From: Haloarcula marina
Lineage (GTDB): Archaea > Halobacteriota > Halobacteria > Halobacteriales > Haloarculaceae
NCBI RefSeq assembly: GCF_024218775.1
Contig: NZ_CP100405.1
Location: 1 to 64,000, forward strand
Direction of reading: 5' to 3'
DNA length: 64,000 bases
Part shown: positions 61,318-64,000 of the stretch, in pieces
Layout of the letters: each line of letters opens with the position of its first letter
How positions within the stretch are numbered: position 1 is the stretch's first letter
The notes under the pieces: model-generated
Database searches by the model: none
Told to the model about the DNA's origin: nothing
Seen by the model: only the letters and a program-made list of their open reading frames with translations
Translations under genes and position numbers: made by a program

Positions 61318-62181
61318 TCAGACGGGGATGACTTCGTTCTCGAGTGTCCCGATTCCTTCGATGTCGATATGGATCTGGTCGCCCTTTTCGAGAGTGAAAT
61401 TCTCCTCTGGGACGAGTGAGGTACCGGTGAGAAGCACCGAGAATTCCGGGACGTTGTTGTGGCGAGTGTAGTACGAAACTAATTCTTCGCACGAGCGGAC
61501 CATCTCGGAAGTAGACGTGCCATCGTTGTAGAGAACCTCCCCATCACGCGTAATCGACATGTTCATGTCTAAATCGTGTGGGTCTTCGATCGTCCCCACA
61601 GTCGCGACACATGGGCCGATAGAGCAGCATCGATCGTATACCTTTGCTTGCGGGAGATACAGCGGATTTTCTCCTTCGATTGAGCGACTGCTCATATCGT
61701 TTCCGATGGTATACCCAACGATATCTCCCTGATAGAGGACGATCCCGAGCTCGGGTTCGGGAACATCCCACTCCGAGTCCGAGCGAATCCCAACGGCGTC
61801 GTTCGGGCCGACGGTGCGACTCGGGGTCGACTTGAAGAAGATTTCAGGTCGCTCTGCATCGTAGACGTTCATATATATATCGGGACTCTCGCTTTCGGCT
61901 TCACGCGCTTCCTCACTGATTCGATAGGTGACCCCTGCTGCCCATATCTCGTCGGCAACGATAGGTACAGACAGTGTCCCTGGCACCGCCTCAACGGCAT
62001 TTGCCTCTTCCAGCGATTCTTCGACATATGTGTCCGGCGTTACGCCTTCGTCATCCGCTGCTCGTAGAAGAGTGCCGAACGAATCGATGTCATCGTTCCA
62101 GTTGGTGAGGTCGTACGTAGCGTTCTCTGTCTTTGCTAAAAGGTGTCTTTCGTTCTCGAGAGTAGACTGGTAGTAACGCAT
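61318..62181 (-). CDS. xacE: fumarylacetoacetase-fold 2-keto-3-deoxy-pentonate dehydratase
   Basis: A 287-residue protein of the FAH superfamily: IFFKSTPSRTVGPND near residue 114, the metal-binding EPELGIVLY near 145 and YTIGNDMSSRSIEGENP near 157. In haloarchaea such a protein dehydrates 2-keto-3-deoxyxylonate to 2-oxoglutarate semialdehyde. Its setting beside the xylonate dehydratase, IclR regulator and aldehyde dehydrogenase fits that role. A TATA box 23-30 bases upstream supports the start. Confidence 0.8.
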   Translation of the reverse strand: MRYYQSTLENERHLLAKTENATYDLTNWNDDIDSFGTLLRAADDEGVTPDTYVEESLEEANAVEAVPGTLSVPIVADEIWAAGVTYRISEEAREAESESPDIYMNVYDAERPEIFFKSTPSRTVGPNDAVGIRSDSEWDVPEPELGIVLYQGDIVGYTIGNDMSSRSIEGENPLYLPQAKVYDRCCSIGPCVATVGTIEDPHDLDMNMSITRDGEVLYNDGTSTSEMVRSCEELVSYYTRHNNVPEFSVLLTGTSLVPEENFTLEKGDQIHIDIEGIGTLENEVIPV

Positions 62182-62203
62182 AGTACTCCCTCTATCACAG
62201 CCA

Positions 62204-62211
62204 TATAAAAG
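62204..62211 (-). promoter_or_regulatory. TATA box for xacE
   Basis: cttttata on the minus strand, 23-30 bases before the ATG at 62181. Confidence 0.55.
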
Positions 62212-62392
62212 CGCTTCCCGAAAGTATTTAATAAAACCTTAGATTTCTGCTTGGTTACCCAATTTTGTGTCGTGTAATCACATTGTCGCTCCTTCACACT
62301 CTGGGGAGAGTTGCGTTCTCACTAAAGTACTCTCCAATCCGAAATGCCATCTCCGTCAGTTCGAGGCGAGTGTCTACAACAATGCCAAACGA

Positions 62393-62400
62393 TTATACCA
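62393..62400 (+). promoter_or_regulatory. TATA-like block before xacF
   Basis: The attatacc region lies 25-32 bases before the ATG at 62425 and supports a leaderless start at MEYLNLIGG rather than the ATG at 62344. Confidence 0.45.
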
Positions 62401-62424
62401 GTCGGAAGAGAACATTTAAATTGT

Positions 62425-63870
62425 ATGGAATATCTAAATCTTATCGGTGGCGAGTGGGTCGCCTCCGGCAGTGGAAACACGACGGCAACGCGAAATCCGG
62501 CCGACAACCGCGAAACGCTGGGTACCGTGCAGGAATCGACGAGCGAAGATGCAATCCAAGCGGTTGAAGCTGCCGTTGCTGCCCAGCAAGACTGGCGAGC
62601 GACGCCTGGCCCTTCCCGAGGGGCTGTCCTGCGTGAAGTGGCGCAGTTGCTTGAAGCGCGAAAACCGGACCTCACGGAGACGCTCGTACGTGAAGAAGGG
62701 AAGACGAGGGCCGAAGCTGCCGGTGAAGTCCAACGTGCCATAGATATTTTCTACTACTACGCCTCGAAGGCCGCCGATCTCAATGGCGAAGTCAAGGCGA
62801 GCAGTAGCCGAGATGCGACGCTGAGGACTAAAGTGGAACCTCTCGGCGTCGTGACGGCGATCACACCGTGGAACTATCCGATCGCAATTCCAGCATGGAA
62901 AGTCGCCCCAGCACTCGCGGCCGGTAACGTGGTCGTCCTCAAACCTGCATCGATGGCTGGTGCGATCGCCCACGACTTTGCCCGCTGTCTCGACGATGCA
63001 GGGGTCCCAGATGGCGTCTTCAACGTTGTTACCGGGTCCGGAAGCACTGTCGGTGACGCACTTGTGACCGACAAGCGTGTCGACGCCGTGTCTTTTACCG
63101 GAAGCGAACACGTCGGCAATATTGTCTATCAGAACGCCGCACCGGATCAGAAACGCGTGCAATTGGAGATGGGGGGCAAGAATCCAACGGTTATCTCTGA
63201 CAGTGCAGATATCGACGAAGCGGCCACCATTGTCGGCACCGGCGCCTTCGGGACGACCGGCCAATCGTGTACTGCTTGTTCACGCGCAATCGTCCATGAA
63301 GATGTCTTCGACGAATTCGTCGCTACGATAACCAACTATGCCGAAACGCTTGCCGTCGGTCCCGGTGTAGACGACCCAGATATGGGTCCTCAGGCCAGTG
63401 AAACCGAACTGGAGAGTACCTTGAACTACATCGAGATAGGGAAAAGAGAGGGGGCGACTCTCGAAACAGGCGGTGAGCGGCTTACAGAGGGCGATTACGC
63501 AGAGGGGTACTTCGTCGAACCGACCGTCTTCTCGGATGTCGAACCGGATATGCGCATCGCACAGGAAGAGATATTCGGCCCGGTTCTCGCCGTGATTCCT
63601 GTCGCCGATTTCGACGAAGCACTCGACGTCGCCAACGGTGTCGAACAGGGACTTTCGGCCAGCGTGGTCACAGACGACCTGACCGAAGCCCATCGATTCG
63701 TCGACGAGATCGAAGCTGGTGTCGCCAAAGTCAACGAGAAAACGACTGGGCTCGAACTGCACGTGCCCTTCGGCGGCATGAAAGCGTCCTCCAGCGAGAC
63801 CTACCGCGAGCAGGGTGACGCCGGCCTCAACTTCTACACCATCACCAAGACCGTCTACCTGAACTACTGA
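62425..63870 (+). CDS. xacF: aldehyde dehydrogenase, candidate 2-oxoglutarate semialdehyde dehydrogenase
   Basis: A 481-residue NAD(P)-dependent aldehyde dehydrogenase: Rossmann loop in SFTGSEHVGN near residue 225, general-base Glu in LEMGGKNP near 248 and the nucleophile Cys in GQSCTACSRA near 282. The last residues (KASSSETYREQGDAGLNFYT) are typical of semialdehyde dehydrogenases. Divergent from xacE, it would oxidise 2-oxoglutarate semialdehyde to 2-oxoglutarate. Family-level assignment is firm; the substrate is by context. Confidence 0.85.
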   Translation: MEYLNLIGGEWVASGSGNTTATRNPADNRETLGTVQESTSEDAIQAVEAAVAAQQDWRATPGPSRGAVLREVAQLLEARKPDLTETLVREEGKTRAEAAGEVQRAIDIFYYYASKAADLNGEVKASSSRDATLRTKVEPLGVVTAITPWNYPIAIPAWKVAPALAAGNVVVLKPASMAGAIAHDFARCLDDAGVPDGVFNVVTGSGSTVGDALVTDKRVDAVSFTGSEHVGNIVYQNAAPDQKRVQLEMGGKNPTVISDSADIDEAATIVGTGAFGTTGQSCTACSRAIVHEDVFDEFVATITNYAETLAVGPGVDDPDMGPQASETELESTLNYIEIGKREGATLETGGERLTEGDYAEGYFVEPTVFSDVEPDMRIAQEEIFGPVLAVIPVADFDEALDVANGVEQGLSASVVTDDLTEAHRFVDEIEAGVAKVNEKTTGLELHVPFGGMKASSSETYREQGDAGLNFYTITKTVYLNY

Positions 63871-64000
63871 TAGGAGCGTTGTTGATAACAGGACTCCACT
63901 GTCAAGTCTGGTTGGTGCACTACAGTGTGGGTCCCCAATCCCGGCATTCTATCCCGAAATAGTGAATTTGAATTCATTAATTCGGAAAAAGTCTCTGCCT
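63871..64000. other. end of window, no gene seen
   Basis: About 130 AT-rich bases after xacF; contains only gene-end DNA and probably the start of a further intergenic region. Confidence 0.3.

Noticed and set aside
1-64000. tRNA, rRNA or CRISPR arrays
   Set aside because: No tRNA-like clover-leaf elements, rRNA blocks or regularly spaced repeats were recognised, although a covariance search was not possible.

Overview
The window looks like chromosomal or large-replicon DNA of an extremely halophilic archaeon (class Halobacteria). Evidence: very acidic, Asp/Glu-rich proteins; high GC; archaeal TATA boxes 25-30 bases ahead of start codons with little or no leader; an HTH-10 (Bat-like) regulator; Tat-type lipoproteins; a fused FolC-FolP protein; paired BCCT transporters. 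I saw no rRNA, tRNA, CRISPR array or transposase.

Layout: (1) 0-2 kb, a ParA-type ATPase and small partner behind an inverted repeat. (2) 2-7.5 kb, a four-gene minus-strand operon for a formate dehydrogenase (NuoF-like, ferredoxin-type, molybdopterin catalytic subunit, DUF1641). (3) 8-24 kb, serine acetyltransferase, FolD, a chorismate-using synthase pair (PabB/TrpE and PabA/TrpG), a BCCT transporter, a K+ channel, RidA, formate-THF ligase, an AlaX editing protein, FolC-FolP, an FchA-type cyclohydrolase and small zinc-ribbon or membrane proteins. (4) 24.8-41.6 kb, a second BCCT transporter, UspA proteins, threonine/serine dehydratase, two dimethylglycine/sarcosine-dehydrogenase-like FAD-GcvT proteins, a GlcG/HbpS protein, a creatininase-family enzyme, an M14 deacylase, a regulator with a perfect palindrome ahead of it, MetF, a DmdA-like GcvT protein and dihydrofolate reductase. 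(5) 41.8-47.3 kb, an HTH-10 regulator, two Tat-lipoprotein beta-propellers, a PH-domain protein, a YIP1-like protein and small membrane proteins. (6) 47.3-53.7 kb, decayed DNA with pieces of aldo/keto reductases, short-chain dehydrogenases and a cupin, an orphan ABC permease, and one intact AKR-epimerase pair. (7) 54-64 kb, an MFS carrier, sugar epimerase/AKR genes and an oxidative pentose pathway set (XacD-, XacR-, XacE-, XacF-like).

How it fits together: regions 2-4 read as one carbon-one system. BCCT carriers would import methylated amines. The FAD-GcvT and DmdA-like proteins would move methyl groups to tetrahydrofolate, and MetF, FolD and FchA would interconvert the folate species. Formate-THF ligase would release formate with ATP gain, and formate dehydrogenase would oxidise it to CO2. 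PabAB, FolC-FolP and FolA would supply the folate. Glycine plus methylene-THF could go through serine to pyruvate via the dehydratase next to the first FAD-GcvT gene, with RidA removing reactive enamines. Region 7 would convert pentoses to 2-oxoglutarate under an IclR regulator. The links between genes are inference from family membership and proximity; families are read by eye from motifs, without database searches.
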